Of a stretch of DNA of 64,000 bases, positions 1-8,469 are shown piece by piece; within the stretch, counting starts at the first letter, position 1, and every line of letters starts with the position of its first letter. The notes beneath the pieces were generated by a model. It was not told the DNA's origin. It worked only from the letters and a program-made list of their open reading frames with translations, and did no database searches. The position numbers and the translations under genes are program-made. The DNA lies in NCBI GenBank assembly GCA_012927585.1, contig JABBOY010000035.1:1-64000 (forward strand), read 5' to 3'. This DNA is from Glaciimonas sp. (GTDB taxonomy: Bacteria; Pseudomonadota; Gammaproteobacteria; Burkholderiales; Burkholderiaceae_D).

Positions 1-90
1 GCCAAAACCGCGCCAGCATGAGCCTTCTTTGGATACACATAGCAGTTCAACCAGGAGATGTGGATAACAAAAAAGTCAGAAGCAGTTTGA

Positions 91-120
91 GGGAGCGGGT
101 TACGCTGCGCTTCACCCGCA
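91..120. repeat. Short dispersed repeat, copy 1 (partner at 1261-1290)
   Basis: A roughly 30-base GC-rich stretch (core GGGTTACGCTGCGCTTCACC) recurs with a few changes at 1261-1290. The two copies lie in the same orientation on either side of the IS3-family remnant. It may be an intergenic repeat or a scar of recombination; it is not a recognised terminal repeat. Confidence 0.45.
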
Positions 121-205
121 AAGGCGCCATCACCACCGTCAGCGTAAAAATAGGAAATAGAAACATGAAACCAGGAGGCTAACCCCTCTCAATTGATTGC
201 GGGGG

Positions 206-257
206 TGTATCAGTTTTAAATCGCTGCCCAAGGGAAAACTGTATCAGTTTTGAATCG
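206..257. repeat. Tandem terminal-type repeats, possible IS21-family end
   Basis: The 18-base word TGTATCAGTTTTRAATCG occurs twice, at 206-223 and 240-257, 34 bases apart. Closely spaced repeated words of this kind are known at the ends of IS21-family elements, where they bind transposase. No istA or istB gene is present, so this would be only the end of such an element, lying where the IS3-family remnant breaks off. The family assignment is tentative. Confidence 0.35.
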
Positions 258-1144
258 TTGTTGACACCACACAGCGCACGCGGCTTGCTGCGCGGTTTCG
301 GAGGTCTTTCGGCACCATGCGCCTGAACTGATTTTCGGCTTTCAGCACGCGTTAGAACGTCGATTCACAGGCGAACGTATTGCCCGTGGTCGACCAGTCG
401 GAGCACGATCTGACTGGGCGGAAGATGGCCGAATTCGGGCGAGTTGGCAATCGCCAGCAGGCGCTGGCGTTCGAGCACGCTCAGTTGGTTTTTTTGGCGT
501 CTGCACCTGTGCCGGGCGGCGATCACCATTGCCGCTAGCTTGAGCGTTTTGCCAATGTTGCAAGGTACGTTCGGTCAGTGAAATAGCCTCACAGGCACGG
601 TCCTGGCGGGCACCTGCAACGATCGCCTCGGCTACTAGGGCCATCAAAAGGAGGTCATTGGGCCTCGTCCTCCCACAGCGCGCCGAATTTTTTTGTAGAA
701 TCAGTAACGCGGCCGCTTCCGCCAATGCCTTGTCTTTGCGCACCAGTTCACGCTTGATCTGCACGTTCTCGTCTTTCAAGGTACGCACTTCGCGGGCACC
801 TGACGCGGGCTCTTTGCCTACTGCGCAAAAAGCGGTTTTCCAGCTTGTTAGATGATGGGCGAACAGGCCTTTTTCGCGACACCACGCCTGCAAGGCCTCA
901 TCAGACTATCCATGGGGTTTCCATGCAGTGCCATCAACTGCTCTTCAGTAGTCCAGTCCTGGGGGCGCCTCTCCTTTGTCGCCGTTACACTGCCTTTGAC
1001 TACAGATTTGCTTTTCATCCAATATTTTAATATGTGGTAACTGACGTTCAGGTCTTCTGCGACCGACTTGATTGTTTGGCCGCCGCGTGAAAATACCTTG
1101 ACCAAGGCTTGCTCGATAAACGCTTCAGAATGCTTTGCTGTCAT
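258..1144 (-). pseudogene. IS3-family transposase remnant (orfA plus 5' part of orfB)
   Basis: Reading leftwards from an ATG at 1144, the first about 95 codons give an IS3/IS911-type helix-turn-helix protein (starting MTAKHSEAFIEQAL). Its second half (REVRTLKDENVQIKRELVRK) continues in another frame near 893, so orfA carries a frameshift. The start of orfB (MALVAEAIVAGARQDRACEA) is fused behind it. OrfB shifts frame again near a run of T around 490-500 and stops at about position 260, before any catalytic DDE domain. The element has lost its 3' half and cannot transpose. It may have been cut by the element whose repeats lie at 206-257. Confidence 0.7.
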
Positions 1145-1387
1145 TGTTGCTTCTATGCATGAAATCAATATGTAGAGACGACAACTAGTTCCGCCGCAGA
1201 ACGATGTCCGTCATATAGGCGTCTTTCCGATGTGAACAAAAAACCAAACCTGACATCTTGAGGGACGGGTTCCGCTGCGCTCCACCCGTAACACCCGACT
1301 CCCGCTTGCGGAAAGGATATTCGAATAAAAAAGCACAATACCAGAACTACGTACCCACTTCACGAACCAGTTCAGGCCATTCTTAGT

Positions 1388-1618
1388 TCACATCGGGCAC
1401 GCGACAGGTAGTCTGCCATAGGGGGATCTCGCGGCCAGCGCGAAGAAAGGCGCCAAGGGCAGCGCGGGAGAGTGTACTGTCAACGCTAATGCGCGTTTAA
1501 CCCAGTCCGTATAAGCCTGCTCAGTACGGGTACTGTAATGCTTCAAGCGGATTTTCCCCCTGACTTGATCGAGCAACTTAGGTTCTTGCCTAGGTAAATT
1601 TTTTGATGGATATTGCAT
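1388..1618 (-). pseudogene. intI: Truncated integron integrase (intI) N-terminus
   Basis: The first about 40 residues read as an integron integrase: LPRQEPKLLDQVRGKIRLKH followed by YSTRTEQAYTDWVKR, the usual N-terminal SAM-like DNA-binding part of IntI tyrosine recombinases. Homology stops near position 1497 and the rest of the frame is unrelated, so the whole catalytic domain (R-H-R-Y residues) is missing. The gene is oriented away from the cassettes at 1698-3191, as in functional integrons. This copy cannot be active; any past cassette movement needed the intact gene or another integrase. Confidence 0.75.
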
Positions 1619-1685
1619 TTATTTTAGGAGGTGCTAAATTTCGCTACGTGGATGAATTTAAAATCATCTTACATTTTTATAAATA

Positions 1686-1692
1686 ATTAGAC
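1686..1692 (+). other. Degenerate attI-like junction
   Basis: The 7-mer ATTAGAC followed by ATC lies 6 bases before the first cassette gene. It resembles the integron core site GTTRRRY with its first G changed to A, and the following ATC also follows both attC core sites downstream (2219 and 2618). It sits between the integrase remnant and the first cassette, where attI is expected. Confidence 0.45.
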
Positions 1693-1697
1693 ATCCT

Positions 1698-2144
1698 ATG
1701 GTGAACGTCTCACTCTCCGCCACTGATGATCAACTTCTACAGATCGTTCGCTCTTGGCTAGATGTGCTGGCCGCTGAAGACTATGAGAAGGTGTTTGAGA
1801 GTCTCGGTTACTCGATGGCTTGGGGGGCAGGCGCTCAAGCCATTCGCCGCGATATTGAGAAATATCGGTCACCGGAGTTTTATCCTGGAGTTTCGGAGTT
1901 CCGAGTTTCCGATTGGCGTAATGCAGTTGGCGGAAATCTTGAACCCAAAGTTCTGATCCGAAGGTACAAGTACATGGAAAGCCTTCCCATCGTGGCAACA
2001 ATTGAACTCGATCTTCCACTCAACGGCCGCTGGAGCGACCTCGAAGCAGATTTCATTGTAACCGTGCGGAGCCCACATAACACCGAAGGAGTGCTCTGTC
2101 TTGAGGACATCTGTAGCCCACCTATGGAGATGGATGATGCCTAA
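1698..2144 (+). CDS. Integron cassette protein, unrecognised
   Basis: A 148-residue soluble protein without a signal peptide or membrane segment. I do not recognise the family. The N-terminal pattern (LLQIVRSWLDVLAAEDYEKV, then an acidic and aromatic stretch) would suit an NTF2/SnoaL-like fold, but that is a guess. The stop codon TAA (2142-2144) lies inside the inverse core site of the attC that follows, which is typical of cassette genes. The ATG at 1698 lies just after the attI-like junction, so this is the first cassette of the array. With the integrase promoter region degraded, whether it is expressed is uncertain. Confidence 0.6.
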   Translation: MVNVSLSATDDQLLQIVRSWLDVLAAEDYEKVFESLGYSMAWGAGAQAIRRDIEKYRSPEFYPGVSEFRVSDWRNAVGGNLEPKVLIRRYKYMESLPIVATIELDLPLNGRWSDLEADFIVTVRSPHNTEGVLCLEDICSPPMEMDDA

Positions 2145-2225
2145 CCCGGTGCTCAACCTCGCTCCTTTCAGTCGCTGGACGCTGCGCGATAAAGCCGCGC
2201 CACGCCGGTTAGCTCTATGTTGGGC
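2139..2225 (+). other. attC site 1 (integron recombination site)
   Basis: The inverse core GCCTAAC at 2139-2145 and the core GTTGGGC at 2219-2225 bound an 87-base segment with internal complementary arms (for example GCGCGATAAAGCCGCGC in the centre). Length, core sequences and position directly at the end of a reading frame all fit attC. It separates the first and second cassettes. Confidence 0.8.
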
Positions 2226-2228
2226 ATC

Positions 2229-2546
2229 ATGAAGCGGTTCGTACTTCTTGCAACCTTTTTATTTGCATTCGGCAGTGCCGGTGCATCTGAATTACCTTCA
2301 GACGTTAAGTCATTTATTGATGACAGGGAAGGCTGCGATCATTTCCGCGGTGAGCCATGGGATTCGGGAAGTGACCCAGATATTAAGGAACGCCGGGAAT
2401 TTATCTTCGAGAACATCAAGCAGCTCTGTACCGGCACTGACAAGCGCCTCGCAACCTTGCGCCGCAAACATCGCAGCAATCTAAACGTTATTGAACGCCT
2501 TAGCGACTATGAGGACACCATTGAGTTGAAGAAAGGAAGGCGGTAA
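2229..2546 (+). CDS. Small secreted integron cassette protein, unrecognised
   Basis: A 105-residue protein with a clear signal peptide (MKRFVLLATFLFAFGSAGAS, cleavage expected after AGA or ASE), so it is probably periplasmic. The mature part is charged, with one CDHFRG segment and a lysine/arginine-rich tail. No known domain was recognised. The ATG at 2229 follows the attC core GTTGGGC by 3 bases; an in-frame ATG at 2217 overlaps the core site and is less likely to be used. The gene lies entirely between attC sites 1 and 2, so it is a complete cassette. Confidence 0.65.
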   Translation: MKRFVLLATFLFAFGSAGASELPSDVKSFIDDREGCDHFRGEPWDSGSDPDIKERREFIFENIKQLCTGTDKRLATLRRKHRSNLNVIERLSDYEDTIELKKGRR

Positions 2547-2556
2547 ATCCGTGTCT

Positions 2557-2624
2557 GCCCAACCCATCATTCCACCGGACTGGCGCATAAAACCGCGCCA
2601 GTCCGGTGAATTCAAACGTTGGGC
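2557..2624 (+). other. attC site 2 (integron recombination site)
   Basis: The inverse core GCCCAAC (2557-2563) and core GTTGGGC (2618-2624) are exact reverse complements. Between them lies a perfect 14-bp stem (2573-2586 with 2595-2608) around an 8-base loop. This 68-base site is the best-formed attC in the window and marks the end of the second cassette. Confidence 0.85.
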
Positions 2625-2648
2625 ATCACAAAAAAGGTGGTTGATATT

Positions 2649-3191
2649 ATGAAATATGTCACTACATTTTTTTGCTTAATTTTCTTTTCTTTGCAACTTT
2701 ATTCAGGTGAGTTAGCGCACGACGAAAATGCCTTGAAAATGCGGGCATATGAATTTATGACCGAAGGCTGGGGTGGTGAAAAAATTCATGGCTATTGGGC
2801 TACTCACGATGTCAAAGGGTTCTTCCATCGAGTCGGGAAAGTGAAAAAAGAAAGCATTCGATTGATTAAGCGTGAAGACAACCCCTCTGCAAATGATGAG
2901 TTACATAATTACCAGTACGATGGACTGACAGTTTCGGTTTATGTAGCCCGTATTGGTCGCGAAGAAAAAATCATGGTTGATGATGTTGTCATCACAAGCC
3001 CGAATTGGCCAGTGAAACATGGTTTGATAATTGGTACGACAAGAAAGAAAATCGAAGAAACATTCGGGGAAAGTATGGCAGTCAGCTCCCCTCACGAATG
3101 GAATTATGGTGATGGCCCGTCAGAAGTAACCTACTTTTTTGATAACAACGATAAAGTTATTTCAATCAAGGGGGCCAAGCCAAGTCAATGA
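2649..3191 (+). CDS. Secreted integron cassette protein, unrecognised
   Basis: A 180-residue protein with an N-terminal signal peptide (MKYVTTFFCLIFFSLQLYSG). The mature part is rich in beta-type sequence (LTVSVYVARIGREEK, VTYFFDNNDKVISIKG), typical of small periplasmic or lipoprotein-like proteins, but I do not recognise it. A frame open from TTG 2619 overlaps the attC core; ATG 2649 fits the signal peptide better. It follows attC 2 directly, so it is the third cassette gene, but no attC was found after it. The array was therefore cut here or the last site has decayed. The base composition is clearly more AT-rich than the chromosomal genes. Confidence 0.6.
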   Translation: MKYVTTFFCLIFFSLQLYSGELAHDENALKMRAYEFMTEGWGGEKIHGYWATHDVKGFFHRVGKVKKESIRLIKREDNPSANDELHNYQYDGLTVSVYVARIGREEKIMVDDVVITSPNWPVKHGLIIGTTRKKIEETFGESMAVSSPHEWNYGDGPSEVTYFFDNNDKVISIKGAKPSQ

Positions 3192-3320
3192 ATCACGTGA
3201 GCGATTCGGATACACAAGAACCCGGTTCATTCCAAGAAATGAAAAATTGCGCTGACTGGCCTTCGCCACAGTACGCCTACGTGAGTTCCCAATCGAGACC
3301 TTCTGAGTCAATCTGAGGGC

Positions 3321-3611
3321 ATGGTCACTTTCTCAGGATTCGCTATGTCTCTCGCACAACCTGCCGACCACTGCGGCACCCGTTACATGCAGATGGTGGC
3401 CCCGGCATTCTTCCGCATGGCCGACGTGATACGCATTACTGCGTTAAGCCGTGCCACCTTGTACCGGCGCATCGCGGAAGGGAAATTCCCGCCACCCGCT
3501 CACCTCGGGGGACGGGCATGCGGCTGGACGCCGACAGCGCTACAAGCCTGGGTCGATGATCCCGCAGGCTATTTGATCGCGATTGCCTCATCCCAACGCG
3601 TGCCCGACTGA
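3321..3611 (+). CDS. AlpA-family excisionase-like regulator
   Basis: A 96-residue protein whose core (FRMADVIRITALSRATLYRR followed by IAEGKFPPPAHLGGR and W-x-P-T-ALQAW) is the AlpA/MerR-like winged helix found in phage and island regulators and excisionases. ATG 3321 has GAGGG just upstream; ATG 3345 (MSLAQP) is an alternative start. No integrase gene is adjacent, so it looks like a stranded piece of an excised or degraded island next to the integron remnant. Confidence 0.7.
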   Translation: MVTFSGFAMSLAQPADHCGTRYMQMVAPAFFRMADVIRITALSRATLYRRIAEGKFPPPAHLGGRACGWTPTALQAWVDDPAGYLIAIASSQRVPD

Positions 3612-3900
3612 AATTGGCTTATCGCCCAAGCGGCCAGCCTCATACTGCAATTTGCACACTATTGCCATGTGATGAGGGGATAATGCGACGCATAGCGTTA
3701 CAACCGTTGCCCCTAAGATTCGACGGGCATCGCTGCGCCGAGAAAATCGTGGTACGTATCTAGCAGCGGGCAGGCGTCATGCAAGCCGGAACCCACTCGA
3801 TAAACCGTGTTTCAAGCCAAATTCATTTGGGGGTATGCTTGGAAGCACTATCAAAACAGTAAAAATTTAACTCAAATAAAATCAAATACTTACATCAACA

Positions 3901-4665
3901 ATGAAAATCGCCACCTGGAATGTAAACTCGCTTAAAGTCCGCCTGCCGCAAGTGCTGCAATGGCTGACAGCCAATCCGGTCGATGTGCTGTGTCTGCAAG
4001 AGACCAAGCTTACTGACGATAAATTCCCGGTGACAGAGATCGAGGCGGCCGGTTATCAGGTCGCGTTTAGCGGCCAGAAAACTTACAACGGCGTCGCAAT
4101 CCTGTCGCGCCACCCGATCATCGAGGTTGTCAAAAATAATCCGTTGTTTGCCGACGCGCAGCAACGCATTATCAGCGCCACTATTGATGGCATCCGCATC
4201 GTCTGCGCCTACATCCCGAACGGCCAATCGGTCGGTTCTGATAAATACCGTTACAAACTGGAATGGCTGGATGCCTTGCGCAACTGGCTGGAGCAGGAGC
4301 ATCAGGCTCATCCGAATCTGGTACTGCTGGGCGACTATAATATCGCGCCGGAAGATGCTGACGTATATGATCCCGTGGCATGGGAAGGTGCAATTTTGTG
4401 CTCGGATGCAGAACGTGCCGCCTTTGACCGGTTGCTTAATCTCGGGCTGAAAGACGCTTTTCGTCTGTTTAAACAGGAGCCGAAATCGTATAGCTGGTGG
4501 GATTACAGGCAATTGGGATTCCGCCTCAACAAGGGCATGCGTATTGACCATATCCTGTTAAGCAAAGAGCTGATGCAGCGTTGCAGCGCCTGCACCATCG
4601 ACCGGGTGCCGCGCAAATGGGAGCAACCGTCGGATCACACACCGGTGATTGCAACACTGGATTGA
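3901..4665 (+). CDS. xthA: Exodeoxyribonuclease III (AP endonuclease)
   Basis: A 254-residue member of the exonuclease III / AP endonuclease family, which cleaves abasic sites and removes 3' blocking groups during base excision repair. All family motifs are visible: WNVNSLKVRL at the N-terminus, LQETKL (metal-binding Glu), GDYNIAPEDADVYDP, and SDHTPV near the C-terminus (catalytic Asp-His). Length is normal. It is a single gene, preceded by an AT-rich stretch. The preceding 290 bases hold no gene that I can support. Confidence 0.93.
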   Translation: MKIATWNVNSLKVRLPQVLQWLTANPVDVLCLQETKLTDDKFPVTEIEAAGYQVAFSGQKTYNGVAILSRHPIIEVVKNNPLFADAQQRIISATIDGIRIVCAYIPNGQSVGSDKYRYKLEWLDALRNWLEQEHQAHPNLVLLGDYNIAPEDADVYDPVAWEGAILCSDAERAAFDRLLNLGLKDAFRLFKQEPKSYSWWDYRQLGFRLNKGMRIDHILLSKELMQRCSACTIDRVPRKWEQPSDHTPVIATLD

Positions 4666-4768
4666 CCGTGCTGCTCTTTTAACGTTATGGTGAAAATTCA
4701 GTCAACCCGATAGCAGTGCACTATCGGGTATCAGTCAATGGAACGAAACCAACCCAGCACATCGGCAA

Positions 4769-4921
4769 TTACTTGATCAGCTTGGACAAGCCCCGAAACT
4801 ACAGGTGTTTACTGTCGCGCAGTCACTCAAACAACACCATCTCGGTGGTAACCAGTTCAATCCCGGCATCGACCAAGCCGACATCATGCACAGCCAACTG
4901 CACAGGATTTGTGGACATCAT
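4769..4921 (-). pseudogene. Isochorismatase-like hydrolase remnant with internal stops
   Basis: Reading leftwards from ATG 4921 (GAGGAG lies upstream), the frame gives a short N-terminus, then LVTTEMVLFE, stop, LRDSKH, stop, FRGLSKLIK, stop. The pattern matches the C-terminus of isochorismatase-family hydrolases (usual form TTEMVLFEWLRD...F..LSKLIK). The first internal stop (TGA) stands where Trp is usual and the second (TAG) where Gln is usual. The central catalytic part is absent. It is a decayed, internally deleted gene directly downstream of prpE. Confidence 0.5.
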
Positions 4922-4964
4922 TAAGTATTCTCCTCAGAGACGTATGGCGCAAGCAATGATGCAA

Positions 4965-6854
4965 TCAACTGCTGAGTGCGCCCTCGATCTGATTGAGCGA
5001 AGTCGGGTCTTCAATCGAAGACATATCGCCCGGGTCGCGCCCTTCGCAGATGGCCTGAATCGAGCGCCGCAACAGTTTGCCGGAGCGGGTCTTTGGTAGT
5101 TGGGCAATGAAATACACACGGGCCGGACGGGCCACCGCACCCAACTGGCGATCGACTACGCCCATGATTTCCTTTTCCAGCGCTTGCTGCGCCTGCGCTG
5201 TGTTGGCCGCCGCAGGATTTTTCAGGATCACGAAGGCAACCGCAACCTGTCCCTTGAGCTTGTCTTCGACCCCGACCACGGCGACTTCCGACACATTGGC
5301 ATGACTGGAAATACTTTCTTCGATTTCCCGCGTGCCGAGCCGGTGGCCGGCGACGTTGATCACGTCGTCGGTGCGGCCGAGAATAAAGTAATAACCTTCC
5401 GCATCGCGAATGCCCCAGTCGAAGGTCGAATAGACATGCTTGCCATTCAAAACGCTCCAGTAGGTACTGACGTAACGCGCATCGTCGCCGTACACAGTCT
5501 GCATGCAGCCGGGTGGCAACGGGCCTTCGATCATGACCACGCCTTTTTCATTAGCACCGCATTCTTCGCCAGTCGTTTCATTGAACAGCTTGACGTTAAA
5601 TCCCGGAATCGGAACACCAGGGCTGCCGAGCTTGGTCGGCATGTCTTCCAAGCCTTTGGCGACCGATAGGATCGGCCAACCGGTTTCGGTCTGCCAGTAA
5701 TTGTCGATAATGGGTACGCCCAGAGCGTCCGAAATCCAGGCCGAGGTGGTTTCATCCAGCGGTTCACCAGCCAGATACAGCGTCTTAAGCGAAGACAAGT
5801 CGTATTTCTGCATGAATTCCTGCGGCTGCTTCTTGAGCACCCGCACCGCAGTCGGGGCCGAAAACATCCGCGTAACCCTGTACTTCTCGACGATGCTCCA
5901 CCAAATACCGGCATCCGGCATGGTTGGCAAGCCTTCATACATGATGGTGGCCATGCCGGCGATCAGCGGGCCATAAACGATATATGAGTGACCGACGACC
6001 CAGCCGATATCGGAAGTGGCAAAGTACGTCTCGCCCGGATTGCCGCAGAAAATATGCCGCATCGAAGAAGCCAGAGCAACTGCATAACCGCCGACATCGC
6101 GTTGCACGCCCTTGGGCTTGCCGGTAGTGCCAGAGGTATACAGAATATAAGATGGCTCATTCGATTCCAGCCAAGTCACTGGCACCTGCGAATCCAGGTG
6201 TTGCGCGCGCAGCGCTGCGTAATCGACATCACGCCCTTCCACCAGGTTCATAGGGGCCAGGTTACGATTGACCAGCAGTACTTTGCCCGGTTTGTGGGCT
6301 GAAAGCGTAATCGCCTCATCCAGCAAAGGCTTGTAAGGAATCGGCTTGCCACCTCGGGAGCCGGCATCTGCAGACACGATCAGCTTGGGCTGCGCATCTT
6401 CGATCCGCGTGGCCAAGCTATGCGCTGCAAAGCCGCCGAACACGACCGAATGAATAGCGCCGATGCGGGCACAGGCCAGCATGGCAAAAGCGGCTTCAGC
6501 GATCATCGGCATGTAAATCAGCACGCGGTCACCCTTGCCCACGCCCAATGTTTGCATGATGGCGGCCATGCGGCTGACTTCAGCTTGCAATTTCTTGAAG
6601 GAGTAGATTTTCTCGGTTCCGGTTTCGGTCGAAATCGCGATCAGCGCGGCCTTGTCGCCTTGGGTGGCGACCCAACGATCGACGGCGTTGTGACACAGAT
6701 TGGTCTTGCCGCCAATAAACCATTGGGTGAACGGCGGCTTCGAATAATCGAGCACTTTCGAGTACGGTTGCTGCCAATCGATCAGTTTGGCTTCACCATC
6801 CCAGAATGCTTGCGGTTGTTCAATCGAATTTTTATAAATATTTGCGAAATTCAT
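4965..6854 (-). CDS. prpE: Propionyl-CoA synthetase PrpE
   Basis: A 629-residue acyl-CoA synthetase that activates propionate to propionyl-CoA through an acyl-adenylate, feeding the 2-methylcitrate cycle. The AMP-binding loop YTSGTTGKPKGV lies at about 239-250. GRTDDVINVAGHRLGT is the hinge region, and PKTRSGKLLRR near 590 carries the lysine that is acetylated in this family. The N-terminus (IEQPQAFWDGEAKLIDWQQP) is typical of PrpE rather than Acs. It lies downstream of prpD but behind a strong hairpin terminator, so it probably depends partly on read-through or its own promoter. Confidence 0.93.
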   Translation of the reverse strand: MNFANIYKNSIEQPQAFWDGEAKLIDWQQPYSKVLDYSKPPFTQWFIGGKTNLCHNAVDRWVATQGDKAALIAISTETGTEKIYSFKKLQAEVSRMAAIMQTLGVGKGDRVLIYMPMIAEAAFAMLACARIGAIHSVVFGGFAAHSLATRIEDAQPKLIVSADAGSRGGKPIPYKPLLDEAITLSAHKPGKVLLVNRNLAPMNLVEGRDVDYAALRAQHLDSQVPVTWLESNEPSYILYTSGTTGKPKGVQRDVGGYAVALASSMRHIFCGNPGETYFATSDIGWVVGHSYIVYGPLIAGMATIMYEGLPTMPDAGIWWSIVEKYRVTRMFSAPTAVRVLKKQPQEFMQKYDLSSLKTLYLAGEPLDETTSAWISDALGVPIIDNYWQTETGWPILSVAKGLEDMPTKLGSPGVPIPGFNVKLFNETTGEECGANEKGVVMIEGPLPPGCMQTVYGDDARYVSTYWSVLNGKHVYSTFDWGIRDAEGYYFILGRTDDVINVAGHRLGTREIEESISSHANVSEVAVVGVEDKLKGQVAVAFVILKNPAAANTAQAQQALEKEIMGVVDRQLGAVARPARVYFIAQLPKTRSGKLLRRSIQAICEGRDPGDMSSIEDPTSLNQIEGALSS

Positions 6855-6917
6855 GTCTTCTCCGGTGCCTAAAAGTGGATTTTTTGCATAGCTTGTCAGT
6901 AGTGCAGGCCATAAGTA

Positions 6918-6955
6918 AAAAAACGCGGCACCAAGTGAATGTGGCCGCGTTTTTT
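6918..6955. terminator. Bidirectional-looking terminator between prpD and prpE
   Basis: Arms 6918-6929 and 6944-6955 pair perfectly (GCCGCG core, flanked by A and T runs) around a 14-base loop. On the minus strand it follows prpD (stop 6995) and ends in a T run, so prpBCD transcripts probably end here. Confidence 0.8.
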
Positions 6956-6994
6956 ATAACTGCATCTGCTATCTAAGGGAATCAGTTTAGTGAA

Positions 6995-8446
6995 TCAGAT
7001 TACGTAGAGATCAACGTATTCATGCACCGGCATCGCTTCCAGAGTGGCCTGGTCGAGCGAAATGTCGAGAATGGTTTTTTGTTGCTTGGCGGGGAATTGG
7101 CGTGCCAGGTTGGTCTTGAACTTAGCTTCCAGCAACGGAATGCCATCGGTGCGGCGGCGTGCATGACCGATTGGATATTCAACGACGACTTCAGCAAACT
7201 TGCTGCCGTCATTGAATTCGACCGTCAAGGCATTGGCAATCGAACGTTTCGCAGGATCATGATAATCGGCGGTGAAAGCGGGATCTTCAACGCAGACGAT
7301 CTTGTCTCGCAACGTGTCGATGCGTGGATCGGCGGCGACCTTGTCTTCATAGTCGGATGCAGTCAGGCGACCGAAAATCATGGGCATGGCAACCATGTAC
7401 TGGATGCAATGATCGCGATCGGCAGGGTTATCCAACGGGCCTTTCTTGTCGATAATGCGGATGCAGGCTTCGTGAGTGCGGATTGTGACTTTCTTGATAT
7501 CCTCAACCGATTTGCCGGCAGCTTTCAGTTGCGCGTGTAATGTCATGCCGGCTTCAACTGCGGTTTGCGAGTGAAACTCGGCCGGGAACGAAATCTTGAA
7601 CAGCACGTTTTCCATCACGTAGGAACCGTATGGGCGCTGAAATTTGAACTTGTTGCCTTTGAACAGCACATCGTAGAAACCCCAGGTCTTGGCCGACAGT
7701 ACCGATGGATAACCCATTTCGCCGGTTTTTGCCATCAATGCCAGGCGTACCGCACGCGATGTCGCGTCTCCTGCAGCCCATGACTTGCGGGAGCCGGTGT
7801 TGGGTGAATGACGATAGGTGCGCAGTGACTGACCATCGACCCATGCCAGCGATACTGCATTGAGGATTTCGTCGCGGGACAAGCCCATCATCTCAGACAC
7901 CACGGCAGTCGAAGCAACCTTAACCAGGACAACGTGATCGAGGCCGACTTTATTGAAGGAATTTTCGAGCGCGATACAACCCTGGATTTCATGCGCCTTG
8001 ATCAGGCCGGTCAAGACCGACTTCATGGTCAGCGGCTTCTTGCCGGCAGCAACTGCATTGCGTGAAAGCCAATCGGCCGTTGCCAGAATGCCGCCCAAAT
8101 TATCCGATGGGTGACCCCATTCAGCAGCCAGCCAGGTGTCATTGAAGTCGAGCCAGCGAATCATTGCGCCGATGTTGAACGCGGCTTGCACCGGATCGAG
8201 CTGGAATTGGGTACCCGGAACCTTGGCCCCGTTCGGCACCATGGTGCCTGGCACAATCGGGCCCATGAGTTTTTTGCAGGCAGGATATTCGAGTGCTTCG
8301 AGGCCGCAGCCGAGCGTGTCGATCAGGCAGTTGCGCGCTGTAGTGTAAGCCACGCTGGATTCGATCTTGTAGTGCATTACGTAATCGACGATGTCGATTA
8401 TTTCCTGGTCGAACTCGGTACGCACGTTTGAAATATGAGCAGACAT
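6995..8446 (-). CDS. prpD: 2-Methylcitrate dehydratase PrpD
   Basis: A 483-residue MmgE/PrpD-family enzyme that dehydrates 2-methylcitrate to 2-methyl-cis-aconitate. Family stretches include [20 protein letters not shown] (about 98-117), [32 protein letters not shown] and [14 protein letters not shown]. The length is that of the cofactor-free PrpD type; no AcnD/PrpF pair is present. It lies 23 bases after the small lipoprotein gene and is probably co-transcribed with prpB and prpC. Confidence 0.93.
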   Translation of the reverse strand: MSAHISNVRTEFDQEIIDIVDYVMHYKIESSVAYTTARNCLIDTLGCGLEALEYPACKKLMGPIVPGTMVPNGAKVPGTQFQLDPVQAAFNIGAMIRWLDFNDTWLAAEWGHPSDNLGGILATADWLSRNAVAAGKKPLTMKSVLTGLIKAHEIQGCIALENSFNKVGLDHVVLVKVASTAVVSEMMGLSRDEILNAVSLAWVDGQSLRTYRHSPNTGSRKSWAAGDATSRAVRLALMAKTGEMGYPSVLSAKTWGFYDVLFKGNKFKFQRPYGSYVMENVLFKISFPAEFHSQTAVEAGMTLHAQLKAAGKSVEDIKKVTIRTHEACIRIIDKKGPLDNPADRDHCIQYMVAMPMIFGRLTASDYEDKVAADPRIDTLRDKIVCVEDPAFTADYHDPAKRSIANALTVEFNDGSKFAEVVVEYPIGHARRRTDGIPLLEAKFKTNLARQFPAKQQKTILDISLDQATLEAMPVHEYVDLYVI

Positions 8447-8469
8447 TGAGATTCCTGTATTTTAAAAAA

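Noticed and set aside
206..257. Tandem 18-base repeats as a CRISPR start
   Set aside because: There are only two copies with a 16-base spacer and no cas genes nearby; the repeat is too short.
3800..3900. Possible attachment site (TTTGGGGGTATGC) before xthA, next to the AlpA gene
   Set aside because: No tRNA gene and no second copy of the word were found in the window, so an att site cannot be supported.
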